From Adiantum capillus-veneris (lineage: Eukaryota > Streptophyta > Polypodiopsida > Polypodiales > Pteridaceae), in contig CM043949.1 of assembly GCA_014529385.2 (NCBI GenBank), positions 148,841,850 through 148,905,849 of the forward strand: a DNA stretch of 64,000 nucleotides, read 5' to 3'. Position 1 is the stretch's first letter, and the number at the start of each line of letters is the position of its first letter. Below the pieces are notes generated by a model. The model ran no database searches and was not told the DNA's origin. It saw only the letters and a list, made by a program, of their open reading frames with translations. Below are positions 21,310 through 33,060 of the stretch, in pieces. The position numbers and the translations under genes were made by a program.

Positions 21310-22075
21310 GCACGGTAAAAGCTAACTCACTTACTCACGGAGTATAGTGATGTGTTTTCAAGTGATTTACCACCGGGTTTACCACCTTATCGTATGAGTG
21401 CTAAAAAAGCCAAGGAGGTAGAGAGTCAGTTGGCTGACTACCTCGCTCGTGGTTTCATTAGACCTAGCACTTCGCCTTGGGCATCATCAATTCTATTGGT
21501 AAAAAAGAAAGATGGTACTATGCGCATGTGCGTAGATTATTGCGAATTAAATGCGGTAACCATCAAGAACAAGTATCCTCTGCCTCGAGTGGATGAGTTG
21601 TTTGATCAACTCCACGGGGCAAGATACTATACAAAGATAGATCTTCGTTCAGGATACCACAAGGTGCGTATCCTAGTGCAAGATATCTCCAAAACTGCCT
21701 TTAAACCACGGTTCGGGCATTTTGAATTTTTGGTTATGCCTTTTGGCCTAACCAATGCTCCAGCTACATTTATGACACTCATGGATAGTGTCTTACGTCC
21801 CTATCTTGGAAAATTTATTGTGGTTTTCCTTAATGACATTCTCATTTACAGTATGACTAAAGATGAACACATAGAACACTTATGATTAGTGTTTGAACAA
21901 CTACGAGCTCACGCGCTGTATGCTAAGCAAAGCAAGTGCGATTTCTTTAATACAGAGATACATTACCTCGGTCATGTGATCTCTTATTCTGGCATCAAGA
22001 TGGACACAAGGTCGCTGCCATTCTTCGATGGCCACATCCCAACACGGTTGAGGAACTTCAAATATTTTTAGGCAT
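21310..22075 (+). pseudogene. TE-C reverse transcriptase
   Basis: Clear Ty3/gypsy [82 protein letters not shown]. The active-site motif reads FLNDILIYS, where YLDD is usual, so a catalytic Asp is Asn. The frame breaks at a stop near 21883 and again near 22010-22070; the RNase H that should follow is absent. Confidence 0.9.
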
Positions 22076-22139
22076 GGCTAGAAATTGGCTGGGCCTACTC
22101 CTACTGGAAGACTACTAAAAAAATCCATTACTGTGAAAG

Positions 22140-22889
<750 letters not shown>

Positions 22890-22890
<1 letters not shown>

Positions 22891-23126
22891 TTTTCCAGCT
22901 GGGTATCCCCTACTTACTCCACAAAGGTAGAGTATGTGTGCCACAGGACTCAGACACTAGGCGTCAAATCTTATTTGAGTGTCACGATAGTCCAAGTGCT
23001 GGTCATCCAGGTATTCGTAAGACGTATGCTTAGTTCGACGGCAATTTTGTTGGCCGGGCTTACATCATGATGTTCAAGAGTACGTACTAAACTGCCAACA
23101 GTGCCAAGTTGATAAGGCAGAGCGCC
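22890..23126 (+). pseudogene. TE-C integrase zinc finger
   Basis: The frame reads YLLHKGRVCVPQDSDTRRQI, then the HHCC finger HDSPSAGHPGIRKTYA and YVLNCQQCQVDKAER. A solo LTR then interrupts the codons after KAER. Confidence 0.82.
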
Positions 23127-24337
23127 TGTCACGTGACATATCCAACCCTATGTGTCCGTGGACAAGCTACAGCATGACTAGGGTTCAGATCAATCAAGTT
23201 AGTATAGAATAGGAAGTGATCCGGCACTTTTGTGAGTCTGTTCGCAGACCGTGCATGTCTAGACACTTAGATTAGATGCATATCCTCTGGTTGCACACAG
23301 CATGATCATAAGATTCCCATCAGAACACATCAGGAGCATTTTTACAGTGCATAGACCTATTTTCCCTATTTTTGCCATTTTTCACTTATTATTTATTGAC
23401 TTTTGTTGGAAAGTAGGTAGGGCAATTTTGCTAAGTTTGTATATAAGCAAACCTAGCGCTAGCACTTTCAGGCAGAAGAGGCAACAGAAACCAGTGTCTT
23501 CAACAGGCACCTTCTCAGCAAGACCCCACACATCAGCAAGGCTAGCGTTTTTGCATCTGCAAGGACCTAGCGTTTTCATCCACAGGCAACCTGGCATTTT
23601 GTGCACAGCAGATCAGCCCCGCCAGCAGCAAGACCACCAAGAAGCCTAGCGTTTTGCCTTTGCAAGACGAGTGGCAGTAGCAGGACCATTTTCAGCCCTA
23701 GCGTTTTCGCATCAGCATAGAGTTTTGCAGTTTCACCGCGATGGAACATCAAGAAACACCAGCGTTATCAGTTTTCAGTCCTTAGCATTTGCAGAAGAAG
23801 TCCCGAACCACGCAGATCTCACCTTTCCGCAGCAGATCCTCGCCGCACGGTCAGATCCCGCGAAGTTTGCAGTTTCAGCCCGGACAACGCAGATTTGAGC
23901 ATCTGCCTTTTCAGAGCATCGTCGTCGAATCGTCGCCATCGACATCGTCACCGACATAGAGTCAAAATTCAGCAGATAAAGATTTGCAAACTTCAGCGAT
24001 TAGCATTCTCAGATTTCAGCCCGTCTCATCGTCGTCGTCGTCGTCGACAAGTCCAAGCATTGTAGAGATATGTGCAATCATAAGTAGACCGCTCTCGCCA
24101 TAGAGAGTGGGGCCTTCGGAGGAGGGTTTTACAACTTCCCGGTGTCATATTCTCTTCTCTCTCTATCTCTCAGCCTCATGCATGTCCATTCACAGTGTCC
24201 ATTCACTTTGTTTGTGTCCATTGCACTCTCTCATTAAGAACGGAAGGCTCTCCCTTCCATAAGAAAAAGGAACCTTGAGCACAGTTTGGAGCACTCATCT
24301 TGAGCAAAGTTCAACATTCATTCCGCTGCACCTTACA
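23127..24337 (+). repeat. Solo LTR, family B (copy 1)
   Basis: 1,211 bp, TGTCACGTGACATATCC...CCGCTGCACCTTACA, flanked by GCGCC and GTGCC (4 of 5). The host integrase frame is continuous once it is removed. It has no internal domain, as expected from LTR-LTR recombination. Related copies: 46274-47559 (+) and 60952-61846 (-). Confidence 0.87.
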
Positions 24338-24707
24338 GTGCCTCAAGGTAGGTGGCCTTTTACATCCTTTAGAGATTCCACAAGGTAAGTGGGAGAGCAT
24401 CTCTATGAATTTTGTAGTAGGACTACCTATATAAATCATGGCCATGATGCCATTTGGGTAATTGTAGACCATCTCACAAAGATGGGTCGACTCATTCCCA
24501 CTAAGACTACGGTATTCCGCTGCACCTTACAGCGCCTCAAGGTAGGTGGCCTTTTACATCCTTTAGAGATTCCACAAGGTAAATGGGAGAGTATCTCTAT
24601 GAATTTTGTAGTAGGACTACCTATATAAATCGTGGCCATGATGCCATTTGGGTAATTGTAGACCATCTCACAAAGATGGGTCGACTCATTCCCACTAAGA
24701 CTACAAT
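24319..24707 (+). repeat. 194-bp tandem duplication spanning LTR end and integrase
   Basis: The unit runs from the last bases of the solo LTR (ATTCCGCTGCACCTTACA) through integrase sequence to CTAAGACTAC, and is repeated from about 24513. Because it includes LTR bases, it formed after the solo LTR or its parent element had inserted. Confidence 0.85.
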
Positions 24708-25656
24708 TAAGACACAGGAATTAGCACGGCTATTTATAGAGCATATATACAAACTCTACGGTCCTTCAGCTAGTATCATTAGTGACAGAGATTGAAAGTT
24801 CGATAATCACTCCTGGAGAGCTGTGTTTGGAAACTAAATTTAATCTAAGTACGGCTGACCGTCCAGAAACGGATGGTCAAACCGAAAGAGTTAATTAAGT
24901 GATAGAGGATATGCTATGAGCGTACCTTAGCAAGAAGTAAACCAATTGGGAAGACTACTTACCTATATTGGAATTTGCTTATAATAGTTCAAAGTATGTG
25001 ACTACAGGGTTTAGTCCATTTATGCTTTTATATGGATTTCAACCTAGATCACCCGTTACGATGGGTTTGGCTAAGCAGAAGATACAAGCGAAGGATTTTC
25101 TCCAAGACCATTTTGACATGCTTCGAGTTGCTCGACAAAATGTTAAGCAAGCTCAAGATCGATATAAGAAGTACGCAAATGAGCATCGTCGTCTTGCTAC
25201 TTTCGAAGAAGGAGACAAGGTTTTCCTCAAAGTTCCGGAGCATTCAGAAAGTCTGAAGATGGGAAAAGTTGCTAAACTTTCACCACGCTATTGTGGACCA
25301 TTTACCATTCGCAAACGTATATGTCAAGTAGCCTATAAGTTAGCTCTTTCAGGCACTCACGAGTTCATCCTGTTTTTCATGTCAGCCGTTTACGAAAACA
25401 GCTAAGACAAAATGATAATGTCATTGACACAGGTGTGTTAGTTGGCCTTATCGAACCGCCAAGCATTCCTCATGAGCCCGAAAACATTTTGGATTCTCAT
25501 GAGCTTTGCACCAGACATCATGTCAGACCACAGATGTTGGTAAAATGGCTAGATAGACCTGAAGAAGGTTCTACATGGGAGAATGTCTCCGCACTTAAGA
25601 AACGTTTTCCTACGTTCTTTTTCGAGGACGAAAACGATTCTCCAAGGGGGGGGTAA
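24530..25656 (+). pseudogene. TE-C integrase core, C-terminus and chromodomain
   Basis: Integrase core: WVIVDHLTKMGRLIPTKTT and YGPSASIISDRD, two catalytic Asp regions. A stop-rich stretch 24790-24960 covers the Glu region. The C-terminal part is open (FAYNSSKYVTTGFSPFMLLY, YKKYANEHRRLATFEEGDKV, PRYCGPFTIRKRI). From about 25435 a chromodomain-like tail follows (HHVRPQMLVKWLDRPEEGST, then WENVSALKKRFPTFF). A purine tract (AAGGGGGGGGTAA) precedes the 3' LTR. Confidence 0.87.
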
Positions 25657-25779
25657 TGTAAGGACATGGGTCCTACGAGCAAGGCCACCGGCACGGCCAG
25701 ACAGTGTGTACGCTAGGGGGAGGCTATAAGATAGCACGGTTGGGTGGAGACTAGCACACACATTACGACCACCCTTTCA
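25657..25779 (+). repeat. TE-C 3' LTR
   Basis: 123 bp, the partner of 18419-18531, with the CGGCA target duplication just after it. Confidence 0.87.
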
Positions 25780-26645
25780 CGGCACCAGAAAGTACGAGAG
25801 CTTCCAACCAGAAACCTTCTCAGCGGTCTCTTCCAATCGGGGGAGTCTTCAGAAATATGGTGCAGCCATCTGACCTTGATCGAGTGCAACCTCCTTTGCC
25901 ATCACCATTGCCCCCACCTCCCCCACCACTAGGCTACAATGGTTGGAGCCCATAAGGATACCCTTATTATCCGTACCCGGGATACGCGCCTAACCAACCC
26001 AAAGATTTTACGGATGGCGACACGATAGTCAAATTTTTCACTTTTAGTTTTTCCGGGGTGAAAGATTGGAAGAAAGCATTGCAGTTCCTACAACAATTCG
26101 ACAACATCTATGCTTCGGGGAACATACAGAAGAATCCAAGATTTCTCGAGCAGCGGGATTTCTTAAAGATAATGTTATGCAATGGTGGAGTTTAAGCACG
26201 ACACAACTGTATGTCCAAGGACCTGGCAAGCTTTCAAGAGTTTTTGCACGTAGTTACATGACTTCTATGTTTGAAGTCCGGATTTTGGCAGAGTGGGGCA
26301 ACTTGAAAATGCTTTGTCTCTCCAAGCAAGTCTCCACCATGCAAGAGCTTATGGACCATGCGCGGTCAGCTACAAACTCATGAAGGGAAGGTTGGAGTTT
26401 ACCACAGAAGAACCTCCAACCACTAACCACAACTCTCGACAACAACGAGCAAATTCCCGAGAGTCTTGTGATACCCAACCTCAAACGCCTCGTCTGACAC
26501 AACAACGAGAAACCTTTTTACAAGAAGGCCAATGCTTTGGATGTTTTCAAACAGGACATACATTTACTACATGTCCTAAGCGAGCCTCGACATCTTCAGA
26601 GCAACCTTCTACTCCCACGACAAAACGATCCTTAGGGACACCCAA
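25780..26645 (+). pseudogene. TE-D gag core and CCHC knuckle
   Basis: Pro-rich segment (PPLPSPLPPPPPPLGYNGWS), then a gag domain spread over two frames (FSFSGVKDWKKALQFLQQFD; then EESKISRAAGFLKDNVMQWW), a stop near 26381, and an intact knuckle CFGCFQTGHTFTTC at about 26536-26577. The KISRAAGFLKDNVMQWW block matches the TE-F gag KIRRAASYFKKNARTWW, so TE-D is a distant relative of the chromoviruses. Confidence 0.8.
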
Positions 26646-27021
26646 AGTTACTCGGAACGCGGAACGGGAAAGGCGACGGGGACCCCTGCGGAACGGGGAA
26701 ACGGCCAGGGATCCGGAACGGGAACGACGCGGAACGGGAGGCATAAAAAACACCCAAATAATGCTTGAGAAGGGAATGAGTGTGAGGGGGTGCATTTTAA
26801 TTTTTGAGTCCTTGCACACTTCAAAAAAAACCTAATGTTCACTAGAAATTTGCAAAAAACTGCCTATTTCTCCCCATTTTTGCGAGTTGGCCGTTCCAAG
26901 GCCGTTTCGGTATCAGGTGGTCACCCGGACCGGCAAATATCCGGGACCTTCCGGCTTGGCAAAGGGAGAGAAAACGGCGTTCCGCCATTCCAAGGCCTAG
27001 GGAACGCGTTCCCCGGTAACT
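26646..27021 (+). repeat. Possible 376-bp inverted-repeat element (MITE-like) in TE-D
   Basis: The left end AGTTACTCGGAACGCGGAACG and the reverse complement of the right end AGTTACCGGGGAACGCGTTCC agree at most positions. The segment lies between knuckle and protease, is GC-rich at both ends and has no coding signal. No target duplication was found, so this may instead be TE-D sequence with GGAACG repeats. Confidence 0.35.
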
Positions 27022-27099
27022 ATGGGGCCACCGTTAGCCAAGAGAGCTAGACCCACTATTTGACTAGTCCCTAATATCTATGGCATACGCCTTGAAAGT

Positions 27100-27491
27100 A
27101 CAAATGAATTGTGACGAGCAAAGTAAATGGCTTCAAAGCCCTTATTTTCTTTGACCCCGGAGCCACAGCGAACTTCATCCATCCAGAATTCTTGAAGCAG
27201 ATGCACTTCGAATATGCTGCAGAGGGTGAAGAAATTGACGCTGAGCTAACCACGGGGCAAACTCAAAAAGTGGTACCGCTCATTGGTGCTCTTCCAGTGA
27301 CTATCCAAGATTATCATGGAAAAGCCGATTTCCACATTATGAAGTTGGGCAATTGTGACGTTCTCTTGAACATGCCCTCGCACGACAAGAATGATGCGAC
27401 TCTCCAGGTTCGGAATCGAACCATCATCGTGACACAGAAGGGCAAGCTAGTCATCCTCAAAGTTCAGTTGTCCGAACAAAGGCCTGAATGA
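27100..27491 (+). pseudogene. TE-D aspartic protease
   Basis: A single open frame: FKALIFFDPGATANFIHPEF contains the DxGATxNF active site, followed by VVPLIGALPVTIQDYHGKAD and LGNCDVLLNMPSHDKNDATL, which corresponds to the ILG-MPW region. Length (about 126 codons) fits a gypsy protease. The frame ends at a stop with no RT after it. Confidence 0.82.
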
Positions 27492-28383
27492 ACTCTCTAG
27501 TTGTTTTATGGTTAGATACTTTTAAACATTATTTGAGAAAGTATTGTTTGAACTTTGTTTGAAATGGATGCTATCTGTTTAAAACTTGTCTTGGTGCTGA
27601 TTTGAATTGTTTGACTCTGGTTTTAATACTGGTTTCAAAGCTTGGTGATTTTACTCCCGGGTGGAGTAGTGAGAAATGTTGTTTTGGAACCTCGGAACGA
27701 CGCAAGCGGGATGTCTAGGGGGCGTTCCGTCGTATGCTTGAAAACCTCGGAACGACGCAAACAGGATGTCTAGGGAGCGTTTTGATGTATGCTAGAAAAC
27801 CTCGGAACGATGCAAACGGGATGTCTGGGGAGCGTTTGGTTGTATGCTTGAACTTCCAACCGACACGCCACGGTCTGGGGAGTGTTTCGTTCTACGAGTC
27901 CTCTGAACTCATGGCCCGGACCTTTTTTAGGTTATTTGCAGGGGGAGTGACGAGGTAGTCATTGAGTATCTTCATACCGCAAACTGTTTGTCTCGGGAGA
28001 GTGCTCAGCGGAGCTGTTTGTTGTGTCTATAACATGCATATGTGTGCATTTGTGTTGCATTGTGACGTGCCAACCAATGAATATTCCTAATTGGATGAGA
28101 TTTCACGAGTATGTAATTGTAGTGCATCAAGACACCCATGGAAGATCAGTGCGGTCTGGGTGTGCTGACTAATTTTACTACGCCGGAATATCAACAGTTC
28201 CAATCTGGACGAAAGAAGAAGCGAACTCCTAATCAAAGGAGCCGAAAGGAGAAGCCAACTCCTTAACAAGAAAGCAAACGGATTGTCCCTCCGAATGTCC
28301 CTCGGAAAATTTTTGAGCTAACTTGAGTTGTTTTGCAGATATGCTGTAATCGCGAACGATTACTCTCTTTCAAGAAGGGGGGA
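27492..28383 (+). other. TE-D 3' untranslated region with 55-bp tandem repeats
   Basis: No gene is supported. Three copies of a 55-bp unit (AACCTCGGAACGACGCAA...) lie at 27688-27852, with a degenerate fourth to about 27900. The stretch ends in the purine tract CAAGAAGGGGGGA directly before a TGTTACA LTR start. Confidence 0.75.
27688..27852 (+). repeat. 55-bp tandem repeat, three copies
   Basis: Units start at 27688, 27743 and 27798 with AACCTCGGAACGAYGCAA and share GGATGTCTRGGGRGCGTT and GTATGCTWGAA. The spacing is exactly 55 bp twice. Confidence 0.85.
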
Positions 28384-28593
28384 TGTTACAAATTGCTAAC
28401 GTGTCAAGCCACTCAAGAACTGAGCCAACTTGCAGATCTCGGCCGAGGGGCCTAAACCCTAGTAGAAGCAGAAGAAGAATTGTGTGGGGGAACTAATGAC
28501 GTGGAAAAGCTGTACAGAATCCCAGATTTCACGTTAGCATGCTGACCTGGCAGCTGTACGGATTTCCGTAATTTTTGCTAACATTGCTGAAGT
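28384..28593 (+). repeat. TE-D 3' LTR, 5' part
   Basis: It begins TGTTACAAATTGCTAACGTG after a purine tract and resembles the start region of the TE-A LTR (TAACGTG, TGACGTGG, GCTGTACGGATTTCC motifs). It is cut at 28593 where the inverted T2 LTR begins. Confidence 0.6.
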
Positions 28594-29112
28594 TGTTAGC
28601 GTGAAAACGACAAGGAAAACGAGTGTCTCTATGGCCTTGTACAAGTCACACCGTCTGAAGGAGGAACTTTTGCACCGTCGAAACCACTCGTGATCAGCAC
28701 CTGTAAAGATTTATGAAGAACCCTTCTAGCATGAAGCACACTTGGAATTAGGACAAACCAAGGATATCATGACGTAGCTCGTCTCAAGTAGATGTCTGTA
28801 GAGTATCCATAGACTAAAAACAGAGGAAAAATGAGAGAGATATGGCCATCTGAAGTTGGGGGCTGCTCTGTCTTGCTCAAAAAATGAGCTCTCTGGAAAG
28901 TGTGCAGGTGTTGCAGCTATTAAAATGGGGCTTCTCTTATCCGCTTTAATCAAACCTTTCTTCTCTCTCTGCTCAACCAACATGGCCTTTTGGGGTTTTC
29001 ATTTCATTGGTTTATTTTGAGCCTTTTTTGGTAAAGCTTGGAGCCAAGTCGGTGCCTTTGTGCTCAAGAGAAGGGGTGGACGCTTGTCTAGAGGACCGAA
29101 AAGGGGAGGAAG
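28594..29112 (-). repeat. T2 3' LTR, segment 1
   Basis: It begins on the + strand TGTTAGCGTGAAAACGACAAGG, the reverse complement of the T1 LTR end, and follows the T1 LTR in reverse (GCTATTAAAATGGGGCTTCTC, matching the TTTTAAATAGCTGCAAT region). TE-F interrupts at 29113; the LTR continues at 40849. Confidence 0.8.
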
Positions 29113-29633
29113 TGTCAAAAAGTGATGACGTGGCGGACAGCAGAAACCCTAATTTCTGCCAGAAACCCTAAAATTCTTGCAAACCCTAATTTCTGCCAGA
29201 AACCCTAATTTCCGAAAATCGTGGAGGCTGAAAAAAATAAATAAATTAAATGATGAGCGACGCGAATTTTGCTTTTTTTTATAAAAACACAGAAAAGACT
29301 CTTTAAGAGAGAGAACTGATGCTTTTTTATTTTAAAAGCTTTTAAGGCTCTGCTTTTGGGCATCCCTTGTATCTTTAAATAAGTGGTGAGGGCTTCACTT
29401 CTCAGAGCATCTGGACGCAGAGTCTGAGAGTGAAACCCTAGCCTCTCTTGTACTTTGATTTGATTAATACAAAAAGAAATACCCATAGGGGCGCCAGTCT
29501 TTGGGGCCAATATCTCTAGGCACGGAACTCCGCCGGGTCAGTGCAAATATATTGTGATCTGTGAATTGTTTTGAAGTGGTTATTTGGTGCTGTCGCGATT
29601 GATTCTTGACTTGGAGTGTCCAAGTCTGTTACA
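29113..29633 (+). repeat. TE-F 5' LTR
   Basis: 521 bp, TGTCAAAAAGTGATGACGTGG...GTCTGTTACA. It contains four AAACCCTA telo-boxes (29141-29210), a TATA-like CTTTAAATAAG and the conserved LTR block at 29474-29508. Confidence 0.88.
29373..29383 (+). promoter_or_regulatory. Putative TATA element of TE-F 5' LTR
   Basis: CTTTAAATAAG lies about 260 bp before the LTR end. An AT-rich box occurs at the matching place in the 3' LTR (40589-40602), TE-J (CTATAAATTAG, near 59782) and TE-A (AGAATAAATACG, near 17652), each followed by a conserved ACTTCTCAGAGCATCTGGACGC-like stretch that could include the start site. Confidence 0.45.
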
Positions 29634-29634
29634 G

Positions 29635-29646
29635 TGGTATCAGAGC
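29635..29646 (+). other. TE-F primer-binding site
   Basis: TGGTATCAGAGC, one base after the LTR end, is the standard plant initiator-Met tRNA primer site. Confidence 0.9.
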
Positions 29647-29718
29647 ACGGCCGATTTCTCTTCTACGGGAAATCCGATCCCCGAAATTTTTTTCCGCGGC
29701 ACCTATGGCTTCAGGCCT

Positions 29719-31213
29719 ATGGCTTCAGGCAATGATCAATCGACTCTCTCTGCATCTGGAGATGTGGGCAGGGATCACAACGAAGATTCCAGCACGGAGT
29801 ATGGCCCGCCTAGGCCTACTCCAACGGAGCAGCAAGAGATGGAGCGTCGAAAATTGATTGATGATGCAACAAAGATGATGCTCAATTTTGCCAAGGACCC
29901 GAAGATGGCAAAATATATGAACCAGACCTCTTTGGAAGAGGTACAGATGGAGTGGCAAAGAACCACAACACCACTCCCGAAACCCGCTCTCAAGAAACCT
30001 TCTCCCTCCAAGAAATATACGGAGAAGGAACTGGAGAACGTGGTTGATGCACAGATTGCTCAGCTTCTCGACGTGCAAAAGAAAGGCAAAAAGCACGGCA
30101 AAAAGCAAAAGAAAGGCATTGACATCCCGGGATATTTTGGTCGTCGGTCGACATTTGACAAGGCAAAGAAATTGAAAAAGCGCGTCAAGTTTGAAGACCT
30201 ACCCAGTTCTTCTTCTTCTTCTTCTGACAGTTCTTCTAGCTCTTCAAACTCAAGCGAAGAAGACACGAAAAGCAAAAAGCGAAGCAAGAAACAACGCTTC
30301 GCAAAGGACAAGAAAAAGGAAAGGAAGTCTAAGTCTCGCCCAGTGAGTGACACTTCTACAGAGGACTCGTCTACGAACAGTTCAGACTCTGACAACGGAA
30401 ACTTTTATGCGAACAAGAAGAATTTTTACAAAGCCAACCAGTATGACCTTCTCGAAGATAAAATCAAGAAAGTCCCAAAGTTTAAGGAAGGTGGCCACTC
30501 GATCAAGTTTGATACTTTTTCAGGATACTCAGATGCTTCGAAGGCTTTCTTTTATACAGCAGTTTGACATCGCTTTCGCGGCAGGACGCTATTCAGAGCA
30601 CTCCAAGATTCGGAGAGCTGCCTCTTATTTTAAGAAGAATGCTCGTACTTGGTGGTCCACGCTTCTTTTAAACAAGAGTGCGCCAGTTAAATGGCTGAAA
30701 TTTAAGAAGCTTTTTATTTCTTCTTGGTTGACGCAAGAATATGAATGAGATATACAAGTTGCTTGGAACCATCTTCGGATCACCAAGAAAGATACAATCA
30801 ATGCTTACTGTGAAAGATTCTGGAGCTCTTTTCTACCCGCCTCTTCATTCAAGAAGATCTCCTTCAAAGAACAGATTGAGCGGTTTACCTTGGGTCTACC
30901 TACAAAGATCCGAGATCACTGCTTGGAATAGAAGTCAACTTCTATTCAGGAGTTGATGAGTCATGCGAAGCAGGGCTTTGCCATTCACTCTGGCAGTTTG
31001 ACCTACCCCACAGATAAGGCCATGACACAACGAGCCGAACAGACTTCTAGGAATGAAAGTAGAAAGAAAAAGAGCAACCCAGAGAAAAAGGATGCACGAC
31101 CCAAGCTTACTCCTGAGGAGAGAGCTCCCTTCATTAGAGAGGGGAAGTGCTTTGGATATGGAGAACATGGAAAGATCTCCGCGAAGTGCCCTAAAAAGGC
31201 ACAGAAAGATTAG
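29719..31213 (+). pseudogene. TE-F gag
   Basis: ATG 29719 (MASGNDQSTLSASGDVGRDH), matching the TE-J gag start (MDSNNEQSTSSASRDVGRDH). Next come a basic linker, a Ser/Lys tract (about 30206-30380) and the capsid domain SIKFDTFSGYSDAS. A frameshift near 30540 is followed by FIQQFDIAFAAGRYSEHSKI and AASYFKKNARTWWSTLLLNK, a stop near 30746, another frame (FTLGLPTKIRDHCLE) and the knuckle at about 31150. The knuckle reads CFGYGEHGKISAKC: the second Cys is Tyr. Confidence 0.85.
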
Positions 31214-31660
31214 AATGATAAGACGACGACAGGCCTGAGAGTTCGAGAGCAGCTGAGGAATGTGGCAGAAAAGGCAGATAGAAAACCAAAACTGGTACCA
31301 CATGGCATGGGACCTGCACCACAACTAAACTTTGCCGCTTTTTGGGCAAAGTGAAGGATCAGGAAGCGCTTTTGAAGGAGCCAAGGCCAACATCTTTTCA
31401 CTTGGAATTGGCGGCTCGATTTGGAATTACGCCCGACAGACTGACGCCACAGGCGGAGGTAGTTCGACTGGCACCCGGATGGGATGTTGCCATTGCCCCG
31501 AGCATTGGCAAACTTCGTTTGCAATGACAGGGGTGTTCAGGGCACGTGAGTGACGTTCTACTCAGGATCCCTTGGTACCACAAGAACTACGCCGTGGTTG
31601 ACTACAGGGCTGAGAAAGCGACTTTGATAAATGAAGGGCTTAGAGATTGTACTTGATGAA
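31214..31660 (+). pseudogene. TE-F protease remnant
   Basis: Only the C-terminal half is readable, across frames: HLELAARFGITPDRLTPQAE, LAPGWDVAIAPSIGKLRLQ, then a region resembling DVLLRIPWYHKNYAVVDYR. The active-site DxG motif was not found, so the N-terminal half is deleted or beyond recognition. Confidence 0.6.
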
Positions 31661-31859
31661 CTTCAATTTCTTACTCTTTCTTTTGGGAGAGAACTGAACG
31701 ATGGATAAAGGTTGAATATGTTTTGACCTGATCAAAAGAACGCCAAGATTTTTCTCCACACTCATGCCGATTGCTTTTCAGAGGGCCTAAAGATCAAACC
31801 ATTAATCTCATACCTAGAAGCACGCCACCGAATCGGCCACCTTACCGTGTGAGCCGAGT

Positions 31860-32690
31860 ACAGAATGAAAAGATTATGAACCAATGAAAGACCTCTTGGA
31901 AAAGGGTCTTGTCCAACCTAGTACTTCACCGTATTGCTCTCCAGTGTTGTTGGTTTTCAAGAAAGACGGATCTTCGAGAATGTGCATGGATTATAGCACT
32001 CTCAACGAAATCACCATCAAGAACAGATTTCCGATTCCTAGGATCGATGATATACTCGACAGGTTACAAGGATCCTTGTGCTTTAGCAGGATTGACTTGA
32101 AGAGTGGATATCATCAGATCAGGATAGCGCCAGGGGATGTCTACAAGACAACTTTTCGGACGACTTTTGGGTTATTTGAGTTTTTGATGATGCCTTTTGG
32201 CTTAACCAATGTTCCTGCGACATTTAACCAGATGATGGACAGAATTTTTCGAGAGTATAGGCTATTTGTTGGCACTTTCGGAGGAAGAACACAAAGATCA
32301 TCTGCTTCAAGTCTTTCAGGCATTACGAGATCACACATTAGTGATTAATGCAAAGAAAAGTGAATTTTCTTACCAGAGATACACTTTTTGCGACACATTG
32401 TGTCAGTAGCAAGAGTGCAAATGGACCCGGCCAAGATAGAGACTATCCGTGATTGGCCCGATTTGAGGAATGTCCATGAAGTTAGAAGCTTCTTGGGACT
32501 GTGTTCGTACTACAGGCGGTTCATACGAAAGTTTGCAGAGGTTGCTTCCTCTTTGCATACCTTGACACAAAAAGGAGTACCTTTTTCGTGGGGACCCACA
32601 GAGGTGACTGACTGCCTTTCAAACATTGAAAGAAACATTGACTACGGGACCTATTTTCACTTTGTCGGACTTGCAGAAGTCATTTGAAGT
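31860..32690 (+). pseudogene. TE-F reverse transcriptase lacking the YxDD segment
   Basis: 31884-32260 is a clean RT (LLEKGLVQPSTSPYCSPVLL, CMDYSTLNEITIKNRFPIPR, SGYHQIRIAPGDVYKT, FEFLMMPFGLTNVPATFNQM). After MDRIFREY the sequence jumps to ALSEEEHKDHLLQVFQALRD in another frame; the intervening residues, which contain the YLDD catalytic pair, are missing. RT then continues ARVQMDPAKIETIRDWPDLR and FLGLCSYYRRFIRKFAEVAS. Confidence 0.9.
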
Positions 32691-33060
32691 ATATTGTGAT
32701 GCTTGTGGTCGTAGTCTGGGTACGGTCTTGATGCAAGAACGCCATGTCATAGCTTACGAGAGCCGTTTGTTCTCTAGGCCGGAGATGACAACACAGATTT
32801 ATGAGAAAGAGCTTTTGGCAGTTATCCATGCTCTTACTCAATGGCGGCATTACCTACTCGGAGCGGATTTTACTGTCTTTACAAACCATCAGAGTTTGCG
32901 CCACTTCTTGTCACAGAAGCAGCTTTCGGAAAAGCAGATGCGGTGGGCGAACATCTTGTCACAGTTCCACTTCCAGATTGTCCATATGCAGGGACAGAAG
33001 AATGTGGTGGCAGATGCTTTGTCTCGGAAACCGTTGGTTCTGGCTATTTCCGCGATACAT
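32626..33060 (+). pseudogene. TE-F RNase H
   Basis: Open through the domain: EVYCDACGRSLGTVLM, YEKELLAVIHALTQWRHYLL, FTVFTNHQSLRHFLSQK, VHMQGQKNVVADALSRK. The third motif reads TNH where TDH is usual. It continues in frame into the integrase. Confidence 0.9.

Noticed and set aside
27688-27852. CRISPR-like array (three 55-bp units)
   Set aside because: The units are adjacent with no unique spacers, and the window is a plant nuclear region; it is a simple tandem repeat.
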